Positions 22,350 through 30,712 of a DNA stretch of 32,533 nucleotides are shown here, one piece after another; positions within the stretch are counted from its first letter, which is position 1; the number at the start of each line of letters is the position of its first letter. The notes beneath the pieces were generated by a model. The model was not told where the DNA came from and ran no database searches. It worked only from the letters and a program-made list of their open reading frames with translations. The stretch is from contig CAKSJF010000021.1 in assembly GCA_934462945.1 (NCBI GenBank), forward strand, positions 1 through 32,533, read 5' to 3'. This stretch comes from an uncultured Clostridia bacterium. GTDB taxonomy: Bacteria > Bacillota > Clostridia > UBA1381. The translations under genes and the position numbers were made by a program.

Positions 22350-24983
22350 TTACATCGCAGAAAGACTCTCTACAACTTTTTCGAGCATTGCACGGTATTT
22401 TTCGCCCTTTTCGCGTTCCTCTGCAATCACCTTTTCCGGCGCTTTGGAAACAAAGCCGGGGTTTCCAAGCTTTCCTTCTACGCGCTTGATTTCGCCCTCC
22501 AGACGCTTTTTCTCCTTTTCCAGGCGTTCTTTTTCTGCTTTCATATCCACCAGTTCCTCAAGCGGCAGGTAGATTTCTGCTTTTTCAACCACAACGCCGA
22601 CTGCGTTTTTGTCGATTCCATTCTTATCTGACTGAATGCTGACATGGCTTGCAGACGCTAATTTTTCAAAGAAAACTGCGCCCTTTCGGAACAAATCTGC
22701 ATCCTGTGTCACGATAAACATATTTGCCTTTTTCGAGGGCGGAACGTTCATTTCTGCACGGCGGTTCCGGACAGCGCTGATAGCAGACATAATCACTTCC
22801 ATCTGCTTTTCCTCCTCCTCAAAATTGAGGCTCTCCTCATAGGTCGGGAAGCTGCTGATCACAATGCTTTCGCCCTCATGCGGCAGGTGCTGCCAGATTT
22901 CCTCTGTGATAAAGGGCATAAACGGGTGCAAAAGCTGCATGGTATGCGAAAGTACATAGGTCAGAACATACTGCGCCGTTTTTCCGGTCGGGTTTTCCTT
23001 GTCAAACAAACGCGGTTTCACAAGCTCAATATACCAGTCGCAGAAGCTGTCCCAGATAAAATCGTACAGCTTGGAAACTGCAATGCCCAGCTCAAAATGA
23101 TCTAAGTTGTCAGTTACCTCTTTGACCACGCGGTTATATTTTGAAAGAATCCACCGATCCTCTAACTGTAATTCCGATATCTCCGGCAGTTTATTTTCGG
23201 TAATATCCAGATTCATCAGTGTGAAACGGGACGCATTCCAGATCTTATTGGCAAAGTTTCTGCTTGCCTCCACACGCTCGATATAGAAACGCATATCGTT
23301 TCCGGGTGCATTTCCGGTTGCTAAGGTAAAGCGCAGAGCGTCCGCGCCGTATTTTTCCACAATCTCTAAGGGGTCAATACCGTTTCCTAAGGATTTACTC
23401 ATCTTTCTTCCCTGCGAATCGCGCACTAAGCCATGGATAAAGACATGCTCAAACGGCGCTTTTCCGGTATGCTCCAAAGCGGAGAAGATCATTCTGGAAA
23501 CCCAGAAGAAAATAATATCATAGCCGGTTACCAAAACGCTTGTGGGATAGAAATAGTCTAAATCCTCTGTTTTTTCCGGCCAGCCGAGTGTGGAGAACGG
23601 CCAGAGTGCGGAGGAGAACCAGGTATCTAAAACGTCCTCGTCCTGGTGCAGCTTGCCGCCGCACTTCGGGCAGGTGGTCATATCTTCTTTGGAAACAAAG
23701 GTTTCGCCGCAATCATCACAGTAAAATGCCGGAATCCGGTGTCCCCACCAAAGCTGACGGGAAATACACCAGTCGTATACATTTTCCATCCAATTCATAT
23801 AGATTTTTGAAAAACGTTCCGGTACAAATTTCACATCGCCGGACTTGACTGCCTCCATAGCCGGTTCTGCCAAAGGCTTCATCTTTACAAACCACTGCTT
23901 GGAGATGATCGGCTCTACCGTTGTTCCGCAGCGGTAGCACTGACCGACATTATGTGTATGCTCCTCAACCTTTACTAAAAGTCCGAGCGCGTCCAAATCC
24001 GCTACGATCTGCTTTCTTGCCTCATAGCGATCCATGCCCTCATATTTTCCGCAGAAATGGTTCATGGTTGCGTCATCGTTAAAGATTTTGATTTGCTCCA
24101 AATTGTGCCGCTGTCCGACCTCGAAGTCGTTCGGGTCGTGCGCCGGTGTAATCTTTACACAGCCTGTCCCAAATTCACGATCCACATATTCGTCCGCAAT
24201 CACCGGAATCTCCCGGTCGGTCAAGGGGAGTAACAGCATTTTTCCAACTAAATCGCGGTATCTCTCATCCTCCGGATTGACTGCAACGGCAGTATCGCCC
24301 AAAAGTGTTTCCGGACGTGTCGTAGCAATGATCACAAAATCGTCCGTGCCCTTAATCGGGTATTTAATATGCCAGAAATGTCCTTTCTGCTCTGCATGCT
24401 CCACCTCTGCGTCGGACAGTGCTGTGATGCAGTGCGGACACCAGTTGATAATACGCGAGCCCTGATAAATCAATCCCTTATTATACAGATTGACAAATAC
24501 CTCCCGGACAGCCTTGGAGCATCCCTCGTCCATGGTAAAGCGTTCACGCTCCCAGTCGCAGGAGGAACCGATTTTCTTTAACTGGTTGATAATCCGGTCG
24601 CCGAAATGATTCTTCCAATCCCATACGCGCTCTAAAAATTTCTCTCTGCCGAGATCGTACCGGGTTAAGCCCTCCTCTTTCCGGAGCGCCTCCTCCACCT
24701 TGATCTGCGTTGCAATGCCGGCATGATCCGTTCCAGGAACCCACAGCGCAGAATACCCCTGCATTCTCTTGTAGCGGATTAAAATATCCTGCAAGGTTTC
24801 GTCCAGCGCGTGCCCCATGTGCAGCTGACCGGTTACATTCGGGGGCGGAATCACAATGGTAAACGGCTTTTTCTCCGGGTCTATCTTTGCGTGAAAATAT
24901 CCCTTTTCTACCCACTCCCTGTATAACCGATCCTCAACCTTCGCAGGGTCGTAGGTCTTTTCAATATTGTTCTGATCTTCCAT
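22350..24983 (-). CDS. valS: Valyl-tRNA synthetase
   Basis: The 877-residue class I synthetase charges tRNA-Val. The HIGH motif appears as HMGH (55-58, in PPPNVTGQLHMGHALD) and the KMSKS motif as GRKMSKSLGNGIDP near residue 525. A CP1 editing domain (TTRPETLLGDTAVAVNP) that removes mischarged threonine is present. Zinc-binding cysteines are seen in CDDCGETF...CPKCGG. The C-terminus is the usual coiled-coil arm, rich in Glu and Lys (ELVDMKAEKERLEKEKKR). A good GGAGG site precedes the ATG. The leader from its promoter is about 30 nt, so no T-box regulates it here. Confidence 0.98.
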   Translation of the reverse strand: MEDQNNIEKTYDPAKVEDRLYREWVEKGYFHAKIDPEKKPFTIVIPPPNVTGQLHMGHALDETLQDILIRYKRMQGYSALWVPGTDHAGIATQIKVEEALRKEEGLTRYDLGREKFLERVWDWKNHFGDRIINQLKKIGSSCDWERERFTMDEGCSKAVREVFVNLYNKGLIYQGSRIINWCPHCITALSDAEVEHAEQKGHFWHIKYPIKGTDDFVIIATTRPETLLGDTAVAVNPEDERYRDLVGKMLLLPLTDREIPVIADEYVDREFGTGCVKITPAHDPNDFEVGQRHNLEQIKIFNDDATMNHFCGKYEGMDRYEARKQIVADLDALGLLVKVEEHTHNVGQCYRCGTTVEPIISKQWFVKMKPLAEPAMEAVKSGDVKFVPERFSKIYMNWMENVYDWCISRQLWWGHRIPAFYCDDCGETFVSKEDMTTCPKCGGKLHQDEDVLDTWFSSALWPFSTLGWPEKTEDLDYFYPTSVLVTGYDIIFFWVSRMIFSALEHTGKAPFEHVFIHGLVRDSQGRKMSKSLGNGIDPLEIVEKYGADALRFTLATGNAPGNDMRFYIERVEASRNFANKIWNASRFTLMNLDITENKLPEISELQLEDRWILSKYNRVVKEVTDNLDHFELGIAVSKLYDFIWDSFCDWYIELVKPRLFDKENPTGKTAQYVLTYVLSHTMQLLHPFMPFITEEIWQHLPHEGESIVISSFPTYEESLNFEEEEKQMEVIMSAISAVRNRRAEMNVPPSKKANMFIVTQDADLFRKGAVFFEKLASASHVSIQSDKNGIDKNAVGVVVEKAEIYLPLEELVDMKAEKERLEKEKKRLEGEIKRVEGKLGNPGFVSKAPEKVIAEEREKGEKYRAMLEKVVESLSAM

Positions 24984-25021
24984 CCGGTCGTTCCTCCTAA
25001 ATTTTTCTCTTATATCTCTTT

Positions 25022-25050
25022 ATTATCTCATTCTTTTGTGCTTTTGTCAA
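25022..25050 (-). promoter_or_regulatory. Sigma-A promoter for valS
   Basis: Minus-strand TTGACA (25050-25045) and GATAAT (25027-25022) are spaced by 17 nt. Transcription would begin near 25015, about 30 nt before the valS start codon. Confidence 0.78.
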
Positions 25051-25079
25051 GGTTTGGAGAGATAATTTTTTACAAAAAA

Positions 25080-25226
25080 ATTAATATTGATAATGATACG
25101 GTTCGTTATTTTAAGGCACAGTCAGACATTTCCGGAATTCCATATCAAACACTGATGAACCTTTATTTAACTGATTGTGCAAAAAACAAAAAGACATTGA
25201 ATATGTCCTGGAATGCTCCATCATAA
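25080..25226 (+). pseudogene. 5'-truncated remnant of a BrnA/CopG-like antitoxin gene
   Basis: The open frame from 25080 encodes INIDNDTVRYFKAQSDISG then IPYQTLMNLYLTDCAKNKK and ends ...LNMSW. This resembles the C-terminal half of BrnA/CopG-type antitoxins, where a beta strand and a V..YFK..A...G.PYQTLIN.YL motif form the DNA-binding and dimer region. The usual 30-40 N-terminal residues, a start codon and a ribosome binding site are missing: upstream bases run straight into the valS promoter. No toxin gene is next to it. It is best read as a decaying gene. A bidirectional terminator begins at its stop. Confidence 0.5.
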
Positions 25227-25257
25227 AAAGTGCGCCATGCGGCGCACTTTTATGATG
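25219..25257. terminator. Bidirectional terminator downstream of asp23
   Basis: The arms 25219-25236 and 25241-25257 form an almost perfect 17-bp stem (AAAAGTGCGCC with GGCGCACTTTT at its core) with loop ATGC. A and T runs flank both sides, so it can work in either direction; it lies 4 nt after the asp23 stop. Confidence 0.88.
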
Positions 25258-25260
25258 ACT

Positions 25261-25740
25261 TTACAGTCCCTCGCTCTGATCCTCCGGGAGATCCTCCATT
25301 TCCGCTTCCTCTACCAGGATTTCCTCCTTTGGTGTTTCCTTTTCCTTTTCAAAGCTTACGCCCTCCACATGGAGATTAACGCGTTCCACCGAAAGACCGG
25401 TCATGGTTTCCACGTTATTTTTCACGTTTTCCTGCACGTTCCAGGCAAGCTCCGGAATCCGGACACCAAAATCGACGATCAGATAAAGATCAATCACCGC
25501 GGTTTTGTCCTGCACATCCACCTTAACACCCTTTGCCGGGTTTTTCTTTCCGGTAAAAATATCGGCAATGCCGCCGGCAAACGAGCCGTACATGCCTGCA
25601 ACGCCGTCAATTTCTCCGGCAGCAATTCCTGCAATGGTTGCCACAACCTCTGTGGAAATATTCACACAGCCGGTTTGTTCTTCCTTTTCCTCCTCGGTCG
25701 GGATTTCAATAATTTCTTCAATAATATCGTTATTTTCCAT
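25261..25740 (-). CDS. Asp23/Gls24 family envelope-stress protein
   Basis: The 159-residue protein has an acidic N-terminus, then an Asp23 domain (about residues 24-130): VNISTEVVATIAGIAAGEIDGV, KGVKVDVQDKTAVIDLYLIVDFGVRI and NVQENVKNNVETMTGLSVERVNLHV. The C-terminus is again Glu-rich. Asp23 proteins form abundant membrane-linked assemblies in Gram-positives and are linked to envelope stress; Clostridia often keep one just after spoIIIAH. It has its own promoter, so it can be expressed apart from the sporulation operon. Confidence 0.92.
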   Translation of the reverse strand: MENNDIIEEIIEIPTEEEKEEQTGCVNISTEVVATIAGIAAGEIDGVAGMYGSFAGGIADIFTGKKNPAKGVKVDVQDKTAVIDLYLIVDFGVRIPELAWNVQENVKNNVETMTGLSVERVNLHVEGVSFEKEKETPKEEILVEEAEMEDLPEDQSEGL

Positions 25741-25770
25741 AAAAATTCCTCCTTATGTGTATCTAACCCT

Positions 25771-25799
25771 ATTATAGCAGATTCCTTTTAAAACTTCAA
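25771..25799 (-). promoter_or_regulatory. Sigma-A promoter for asp23
   Basis: Minus-strand TTGAAG (25799-25794) and exact TATAAT (25776-25771) are spaced by 17 nt, with an AAGGAGG site before the ATG. Confidence 0.75.
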
Positions 25800-25826
25800 T
25801 CCTATTATACACATTTTTTGAAATTT

Positions 25827-26450
25827 TTATTTCATCTCAACAATTTTAATATTCTGCGGCGAAATTCCGGTCTGCTCCACAATAATATCCTTAAGCTTTG
25901 CCACGTCCTGCTCATTTAAGGAATCCTTTTTCACAATCAGCTTGACGGAGTCGCCGTCGATATAGACTGCAACCTCCTGATAGCCCTTTGCCTGGGCAAC
26001 CTTTTCGATCATGCTTTCCTTTTCCACGTCCTCTGCCATTTTTAAAATCTGATTCTGCGCCTTTTGCCGTATGTCTGCGTCAAAGCTTTCATTTGCAGCA
26101 GTCTGGTTCAGAATTTCCAGGGATTTGGAACGGGAGCTTTCCTTTTCCAGGCGTGCCTCTGTGAAATAGTCTGCCGATGTACTCTTTGTCTGATCGTCTG
26201 TCTGATTGTTCTTTTTCTCTGCCTTTTTACCGTCTTTTTTATCGTCCTTGCTGTCCGCTTTGTCAGCATCCTCATCATTTTTGGTTGTGCTGACATACTG
26301 TGCCTCTCCAAGCTTTTTCCCGGTTTCGGTGTAGGTTTCTCCATCCGTCACACGGATCGTGTCCTGGTACGACCAGTTCAGATACCCTGCTACCCCGATC
26401 ATCACCACCAGCGCGGCGGCAATAATTTCTTTTCTTTTTAATACCATCAT
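25827..26450 (-). CDS. spoIIIAH: Stage III sporulation protein AH
   Basis: The start at 26450 (MMVLKRKEIIAAALVV) follows an AGGAGG site; the longer frame from 26474 contains it. The 207-residue protein has one membrane helix (about 9-27), a long charged linker rich in Asp and Lys (about 60-95), and a C-terminal YscJ/FliF-like ring-forming domain ending ISPQNIKIVEMK. In the mother cell membrane SpoIIIAH meets forespore SpoIIQ and builds part of the channel that feeds the forespore. It is the last gene of the operon. Confidence 0.95.
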   Translation of the reverse strand: MMVLKRKEIIAAALVVMIGVAGYLNWSYQDTIRVTDGETYTETGKKLGEAQYVSTTKNDEDADKADSKDDKKDGKKAEKKNNQTDDQTKSTSADYFTEARLEKESSRSKSLEILNQTAANESFDADIRQKAQNQILKMAEDVEKESMIEKVAQAKGYQEVAVYIDGDSVKLIVKKDSLNEQDVAKLKDIIVEQTGISPQNIKIVEMK

Positions 26451-26461
26451 AACATGACCTC

Positions 26462-26926
26462 CTATATAATGCATACTCTATGTGCGGCAATTCCCATTGC
26501 GGTGACAACCGCATTTAAAATTTCCTCCCGGATTTCTGCGCTTTTTGCACCCTCTGCAATGACCACCACCCCCTTAACCTCCGGATAGCTCTCCTTGGTG
26601 ACAAAGGGGCTTCCGTCTGATAGTACAACCGACCGGTCTGTGCTTTCCTCCTCCGACTGCGCTCCGGTGCGGCGGCTCTGTTTGGTTTCATAGGCAATAT
26701 TCTTTTCGCCGCTGCCATAGTACGTCACCAAAACATCCACCTTTCCGACCCCGTCAATTTTCGACAGGAGCGTTTCTAAGCGTTCCTCCTCCGAAATCTC
26801 CGGCAATTTCTTTTCTTCAGCCGTTTTTTTGGGGAGAGAGGAAAACAGCATGACCACGATTCCAATTATTAATATTAGATAAAGCGTGCGAGTATTCCGG
26901 ATTTTTGAAAATATCTTATTCTCCAA
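26462..26926 (-). CDS. spoIIIAG: Stage III sporulation protein AG
   Basis: The gene begins with a TTG at 26926, nine nt after an extended GGAGGTGATT site that lies inside spoIIIAF; the two genes overlap by 11 nt. The 154-residue protein has a basic start, one membrane helix (LYLILIIGIVVMLF) and a ring-building domain with EERLETLLSKIDGVGKVDVLVTYYGSGEKNIAYE and GVVVIAEGAKSAEIREEILNAV. SpoIIIAG forms a large ring in the SpoIIIA-SpoIIQ channel. The N-terminal half is shorter than in B. subtilis (229 residues), as is common in Clostridia. Confidence 0.94.
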   Translation of the reverse strand: MENKIFSKIRNTRTLYLILIIGIVVMLFSSLPKKTAEEKKLPEISEEERLETLLSKIDGVGKVDVLVTYYGSGEKNIAYETKQSRRTGAQSEEESTDRSVVLSDGSPFVTKESYPEVKGVVVIAEGAKSAEIREEILNAVVTAMGIAAHRVCII

Positions 26927-27365
26927 CCAAAATCACCTCCTCCACGTCGTATACATAGGAGATTCTTTCCCGGATTTTCTCCGAAAGCTTATTTCCGCGG
27001 ATGGTGATGGATAAAATTTTTTCTAAATTCCCCTGATCGTCCAATAAAAGCTCGGCTTCCACCGAAACATCCCGGGAAAACTCCATCCTGACCCGATCCC
27101 GGACATCATTTGCAATTTTCTCGGAAAATTCGCGCCGCAAAAGATCCGCATAAATTTCATTTCCGGCAGAAACCTCCCGATCCTCCAGGGCATAATCGGA
27201 GAAAAAATCCGTTTTCTGAAAATCCGTGATCGGCTGAATCAGCACTAAAAGGAGAAACAGCCCGGTGATCATGCCGGTGTATTTTTTCCATTGCTTTGGC
27301 ACAAGAACATCGGAAAACGCTGCTGATAATGCCGCGGCAACAATCCGGATTAAATATGCTTTCAT
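26916..27365 (-). CDS. spoIIIAF: Stage III sporulation protein AF
   Basis: The 149-residue protein has two membrane helices near its start (RIVAAALSAAFSDVLVP and YTGMITGLFLLLVLIQPIT) and then a soluble domain that ends VEEVILVGE, in the pattern of SpoIIIAF. This part of the channel complex also carries a ring-forming fold. A GGGAG site lies just before the ATG. Its 3' end contains the ribosome binding site of spoIIIAG, so the two are translationally coupled. Confidence 0.9.
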   Translation of the reverse strand: MKAYLIRIVAAALSAAFSDVLVPKQWKKYTGMITGLFLLLVLIQPITDFQKTDFFSDYALEDREVSAGNEIYADLLRREFSEKIANDVRDRVRMEFSRDVSVEAELLLDDQGNLEKILSITIRGNKLSEKIRERISYVYDVEEVILVGE

Positions 27366-27378
27366 ACGGTCACTCCCT

Positions 27379-28431
27379 TTATGTTGTAGCGCTCATGATG
27401 ATTCCGATACAAATGGTAAACAGCATGCAGACGGTCAGCACCATAATATAAATGGTCATCACAGAGTCTGCCAGATCGGAAAGCATTTCGCTGATCCGGC
27501 GGTCGGTTAAGGGTTCTGCTGCCGCTGCGCAGAGCCGGAGCATAAAATGCATGACAAATATTTTTAAAACCGGAACAATACAGATTGCCGCCACTGCTAA
27601 AATGCCTGCCGTTCCGACTGCGTTTTTCATCAGCTTTGTGCCGGACAACACCGTTTCGACCGTATCCGCCAAAAGTCCGCCCACAACCGGCACAAAACTG
27701 CCGACCGCAAATTTTACCGTTTTTACCGCCACACCGTCTAACACCGGAGCAGAAAATCCGTACAATGCAGTAATCCCGGTAAAGAGTGTGAGCGCGGCGG
27801 TCATCATCCATTTGCTGACCGAGCGGATCAGCTTGGTTGCATTGGAAATCTGCACACGCGGAGAAATTTTTCCGACAATTCCTAAAATTGAACCAAAGTA
27901 TGCAAGCGGCACAAAGCACCGCTCCACCAAAACCGAAATCAGATAGACCGCGCCGGATAAAACCGGATGAAATGCCGCGGCAGAGGTGACCGCACCGGCA
28001 GACACCATCAGGGCGGCAAAGAGCGGGGAAAGCTTTGTAATAAAATCGGTCATTGCACCGATCACCTCTCTGCCATAGCCAAGCGTTTCGGAAAAAATCT
28101 GCATGGCGGCAATGGCAGAAAGCGAAAAACAGGCAAAAAAACCAGCCTCACCAACTGCGGAATCCTCCTTTTGCATCAGTCCTAACACTCCGGACGCGGC
28201 GGCAATGACTAAAATCTGAATCATTGCCGCACGGCTTTTTCTGATCTCGGAAAAAAGACTGTCCACACCCTTTTGAAACAGCTCCACCGGATTTAAGGTA
28301 AATTCCCCGCTTAAAATCTGTTCCTTTGTTTCGTTAAAAAACGGCTCTCCCTCTAATGAGGTTGCGTCCTCGGCATATACCGGCATTCCAAGGAAAAGCA
28401 AAAAAAACACAAAAAGAAAAAATCGCTTCAT
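27379..28431 (-). CDS. spoIIIAE: Stage III sporulation protein AE
   Basis: The 350-residue polytopic membrane protein has a signal peptide (MKRFFLFVFFLLFLGMPVYA), then about seven hydrophobic segments. The conserved SpoIIIAE features are present: NPVELFQKGVDSLFSEIRKSRA, GAVTSAAAFHPVLSGAVYLIS, ISPRVQISNATKLIRSVSKW and GSFVPVVGGLLADTVETVLSG. It belongs to the export-apparatus-like core of the feeding channel between mother cell and forespore. Confidence 0.95.
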   Translation of the reverse strand: MKRFFLFVFFLLFLGMPVYAEDATSLEGEPFFNETKEQILSGEFTLNPVELFQKGVDSLFSEIRKSRAAMIQILVIAAASGVLGLMQKEDSAVGEAGFFACFSLSAIAAMQIFSETLGYGREVIGAMTDFITKLSPLFAALMVSAGAVTSAAAFHPVLSGAVYLISVLVERCFVPLAYFGSILGIVGKISPRVQISNATKLIRSVSKWMMTAALTLFTGITALYGFSAPVLDGVAVKTVKFAVGSFVPVVGGLLADTVETVLSGTKLMKNAVGTAGILAVAAICIVPVLKIFVMHFMLRLCAAAAEPLTDRRISEMLSDLADSVMTIYIMVLTVCMLFTICIGIIMSATT

Positions 28432-28444
28432 TCTGCTCTCCTTT

Positions 28445-28837
28445 CTATACTACGGAAAGTGCCTGAATCACAAATTCTAAAAATGCAATCAGAATCGGAA
28501 GTGTGAGCGAGACAACCGCCGCCTTGCCTGCCAGCTCAATTTTTTCTGCAATGGCGCTTTGTCCGGAATCGCGGCAAATCGAACTTCCAAACTGCGCCAG
28601 ATAGGAAATTCCGATAATTTTCACAACAATCTGAAAATACCGGAGGTCAACACCGCCGCGCTCCATCAGTCCGGAAAACTCCGAAAACACCTCCCGCAGC
28701 TCCTCAAACACACCAAAGAAAAGAAAAATTCCCGTTGCAATGCTGACTGCAACCGAAAGCTCCGGCTTCCATTCTTTGAGCATTAATGCCAATACTGCCC
28801 CGACCATGCCGACCGAAACTGCCTGAAAGAGATTCAT
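28445..28837 (-). CDS. spoIIIAD: Stage III sporulation protein AD
   Basis: The 130-residue protein (133 in B. subtilis) has three to four membrane helices: VSVGMVGAVLALMLKEWKPE, SVAVSIATGIFLFFGVFEEL and AAVVSLTLPILIAFLEFVIQ. YFQIVVKIIGISYLAQFGSSICRD is a signature of the family. It follows spoIIIAC by 9 nt and works with AC and AE in the membrane core. Confidence 0.95.
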   Translation of the reverse strand: MNLFQAVSVGMVGAVLALMLKEWKPELSVAVSIATGIFLFFGVFEELREVFSEFSGLMERGGVDLRYFQIVVKIIGISYLAQFGSSICRDSGQSAIAEKIELAGKAAVVSLTLPILIAFLEFVIQALSVV

Positions 28838-28846
28838 ACCCTCACC

Positions 28847-29044
28847 TCACGAAAGATGAAAAATGGTTTTGATGGTTTCAAACAGCGCGCCGATCTCTCT
28901 GGTTAAGAGAAACAAAACGCATACCAAACCGGCAATGGTGGTTAAAAGCGCCTGTTCCTCCCGTCCGGCGCGAACTAACAGCTGATTTAAAACCGCAACC
29001 ACAATCCCGATCCCGGCAATCTGAAAAATTAAATCCACATTCAT
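28847..29044 (-). CDS. spoIIIAC: Stage III sporulation protein AC
   Basis: This small membrane protein of 65 residues (68 in B. subtilis) has two helices: LIFQIAGIGIVVAVLNQLLV and LLTTIAGLVCVLFLL, separated by the charged loop RAGREEQA. An AAGGAGG site precedes the ATG. Its position between AB and AD confirms the call. Confidence 0.95.
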   Translation of the reverse strand: MNVDLIFQIAGIGIVVAVLNQLLVRAGREEQALLTTIAGLVCVLFLLTREIGALFETIKTIFHLS

Positions 29045-29059
29045 CCTGCGCCCTCCTTT

Positions 29060-29563
29060 TTATAACAGCATCAGCATCAGAAAAAATCCGCATAAAACAC
29101 CCATTCCGCGGTATAGTCCGGAAAGCGTTTTCTTCTGGTCGGCGGCATTTCTAAGCTGATTCTGCGTCAGGGTGGAAACGTGGTGCAGATGCCGAATCTG
29201 ATTGTCCCGGTCGCTTTTTCCCAATTGCTCGGATAAGATCATCAGAATTTCAAGATCCTCTCCAGTCAGACAAAGCGTTTTTTGATAGGAGGAAAGCGCG
29301 GTTTCCCAGCTTTTTGAAAAGCCGTTTTCCGGAATTGATTTTGCAGTGTCGGAAAAAATCTGCATGCCGCAGATTCTTCCAATCCGCAAAAATGCGTCGG
29401 AAAGACGTTTCCCAGAAAAGCTGATTTCGCTTTCCAGCATAGAAAATGCGTTCAAAAAACCGCGCAGACTTTTTTCCCGGACCGAAAGCCGTCTTGCCCA
29501 AAGCTGACCCAAAAGCGGCGCGGAAAAGAGAATCATACCGCCGCCCAAAAGCTTAATCCACAC
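29060..29563 (-). CDS. spoIIIAB: Stage III sporulation protein AB
   Basis: A GTG at 29563 is chosen as start: it lies 6 nt after GGAGGAGG within the end of spoIIIAA and leaves an 11-nt overlap. The longer ATG at 29593 would overlap by 41 nt and contain the site. The 167-residue protein (VWIKLLGGGMILFSAPLLG...) has a membrane helix at each end and a helical middle with the ALSSYQKTLCLTGEDLEIL and LSEQLGKSDRDNQI segments. It is related to GspF-type inner-membrane proteins of type II secretion and works with the ATPase SpoIIIAA. Confidence 0.93.
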   Translation of the reverse strand: MWIKLLGGGMILFSAPLLGQLWARRLSVREKSLRGFLNAFSMLESEISFSGKRLSDAFLRIGRICGMQIFSDTAKSIPENGFSKSWETALSSYQKTLCLTGEDLEILMILSEQLGKSDRDNQIRHLHHVSTLTQNQLRNAADQKKTLSGLYRGMGVLCGFFLMLMLL

Positions 29564-30473
29564 AGTATACCTCCTCCACCGTTCCGACCCCATGACGGCG
29601 GCTCAGCGTGATAAAGCATTGGAAATAGGGATAAATTGCGGAGATTTCTTCTCTTTTTAAAAGCTCACTCCGATTTCCGGCATGGATGGTGGAAATCAGA
29701 TGGACGCCGGAATGAATCATCCTGGAAAGTATGCGGCTTTCGGTTTCTTCTCCCAGCTCGTCCGTCACAATCACATCCGGCGACATGCTCCGCAGCATAA
29801 AGAGCATGCCCTCCTCCTTGCCTGCTCCCTCTAAAACGTCGGCAGAAACCCCTAAATGATAGCTTGGCAGACCGTGGTGCATAGCGCTTAGCTCGTTTCT
29901 TTCGTCAATCACGCTGATCTTTTTTCCGCGCTCGGATAATGACCGCACCACATCCCGGAGAAGCGTTGTCTTTCCGCATTGCGGCGGCGAAATGATCAGG
30001 GTGTTGCGCACCTCGTTATCCGGGCATATGTAGGGGATCACCGGATTGGAAATGCCGATCATCTCGCGTGCAACCCGGTAGTTTAAGCCGGAAACTTGTC
30101 CGATATTGCTGATTTTTCCGTCACGCTCCACCACACTTCCGCAGATTCCGACCCGGTGACCGCCCGGAATCGTGATATATCCTTTTTTGATTTCATTTTC
30201 CACGGCATATACCGAGGAATCGCAGATCAGCTCCATTCCTTCTGAAATGTCCGCCATGGTTGCCACCATGCACCCGGTGTAGCTTGGCGACAGCTGCCCT
30301 TTTTCCGTCAGATAATAGCAGCAGTCCGTGTAATAAAGCGCAACCGGCAACCCCAGCCGCAGCCGGATCTCCTCTAATCCCTCCATCGGAATCAAATATA
30401 AATACTTCCGAATTCTCCTTGGCAGATATAATAAAAATCGGTTTTCAGCTTGTTCGTTGTTTATCACTAACAT
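29553..30473 (-). CDS. spoIIIAA: Stage III sporulation protein AA, ATPase
   Basis: The 306-residue ATPase is related to secretion ATPases of the GspE/VirB11 type. Walker A is SPPQCGKTT (K168), the IDERNEL segment follows, and Walker B is DVIVTDELG. The C-terminal part (GVHLISTIHAGNRSELLKRE) holds the conserved histidine box. It powers the SpoIIIA-SpoIIQ channel in the mother cell. A GAGGAGTG site precedes the ATG. It is the first gene of an intact eight-gene operon. Confidence 0.96.
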   Translation of the reverse strand: MLVINNEQAENRFLLYLPRRIRKYLYLIPMEGLEEIRLRLGLPVALYYTDCCYYLTEKGQLSPSYTGCMVATMADISEGMELICDSSVYAVENEIKKGYITIPGGHRVGICGSVVERDGKISNIGQVSGLNYRVAREMIGISNPVIPYICPDNEVRNTLIISPPQCGKTTLLRDVVRSLSERGKKISVIDERNELSAMHHGLPSYHLGVSADVLEGAGKEEGMLFMLRSMSPDVIVTDELGEETESRILSRMIHSGVHLISTIHAGNRSELLKREEISAIYPYFQCFITLSRRHGVGTVEEVYCVD

Positions 30474-30500
30474 TTGTAATCACTCCTCATCTCTTTGTCT

Positions 30501-30528
30501 ATTCTATGCCGCAGCTTGTGGGATTAGA
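30501..30528 (-). promoter_or_regulatory. Possible sigma-E promoter of the spoIIIA operon
   Basis: Minus-strand CATAGAAT (30508-30501) resembles the sigma-E -10 consensus CATACAAT and lies about 28 nt before the spoIIIAA start. A -35 match (GTTCTAA, about 15 nt upstream) is weak. Sigma-E control is known for this operon in B. subtilis; the assignment here is tentative. Confidence 0.3.
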
Positions 30529-30542
30529 ACTTTTTTGCAATC

Positions 30543-30584
30543 AAAAAAAGACCGGAAAAATGAAGTTAAAATCATTTTTCCGGT
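30543..30584 (-). terminator. Intrinsic terminator upstream of spoIIIAA
   Basis: ACCGGAAAAATGA (30551-30563) pairs perfectly with TCATTTTTCCGGT (30572-30584). In the minus direction seven Ts follow. It is the second of two tandem terminators that insulate the sporulation operon from upstream transcription. Confidence 0.9.
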
Positions 30585-30626
30585 GTTTAGTTCAAAAACG
30601 AATCCACAAGTAAATCCTTTTTAAAC

Positions 30627-30655
30627 AAAAAAATGCGCCTACCAAAGCAGACGCA
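30627..30655 (-). terminator. Intrinsic terminator of the putative small RNA
   Basis: In the minus direction TGCGTCTGC (30655-30647) pairs with GTAGGCGCA (30642-30634) around TTTG, followed by seven Ts (30633-30627). Confidence 0.85.
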
Positions 30656-30706
30656 CTAAAAACAGAGCTATTCGATACGAATAACGAAATATTAAAATAG
30701 TGTGGC
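30627..30706 (-). ncRNA. Putative small RNA upstream of spoIIIA
   Basis: A strong promoter (30741-30713) and a strong terminator (30655-30627) frame a transcript of about 80 nt. It has an internal hairpin ATTCG-TAT-CGAAT (about 30683-30671) and the terminator stem. A 38-codon frame inside starts about 9 nt from the predicted start of transcription, has no ribosome binding site and runs through both the stem and the U tract, so an untranslated RNA is more likely. No known RNA family was recognised. Confidence 0.5.
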
Positions 30707-30712
30707 ATATTC

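Noticed and set aside
24984..25020. T-box leader for valS
   Set aside because: The promoter at 25022-25050 leaves only about 30 nt of leader, with no room for T-box stems or an antiterminator.
30634..30706. 38-codon frame within the putative small RNA
   Set aside because: No ribosome binding site, a start almost at the 5' end of the transcript, and a frame that runs through the terminator stem.
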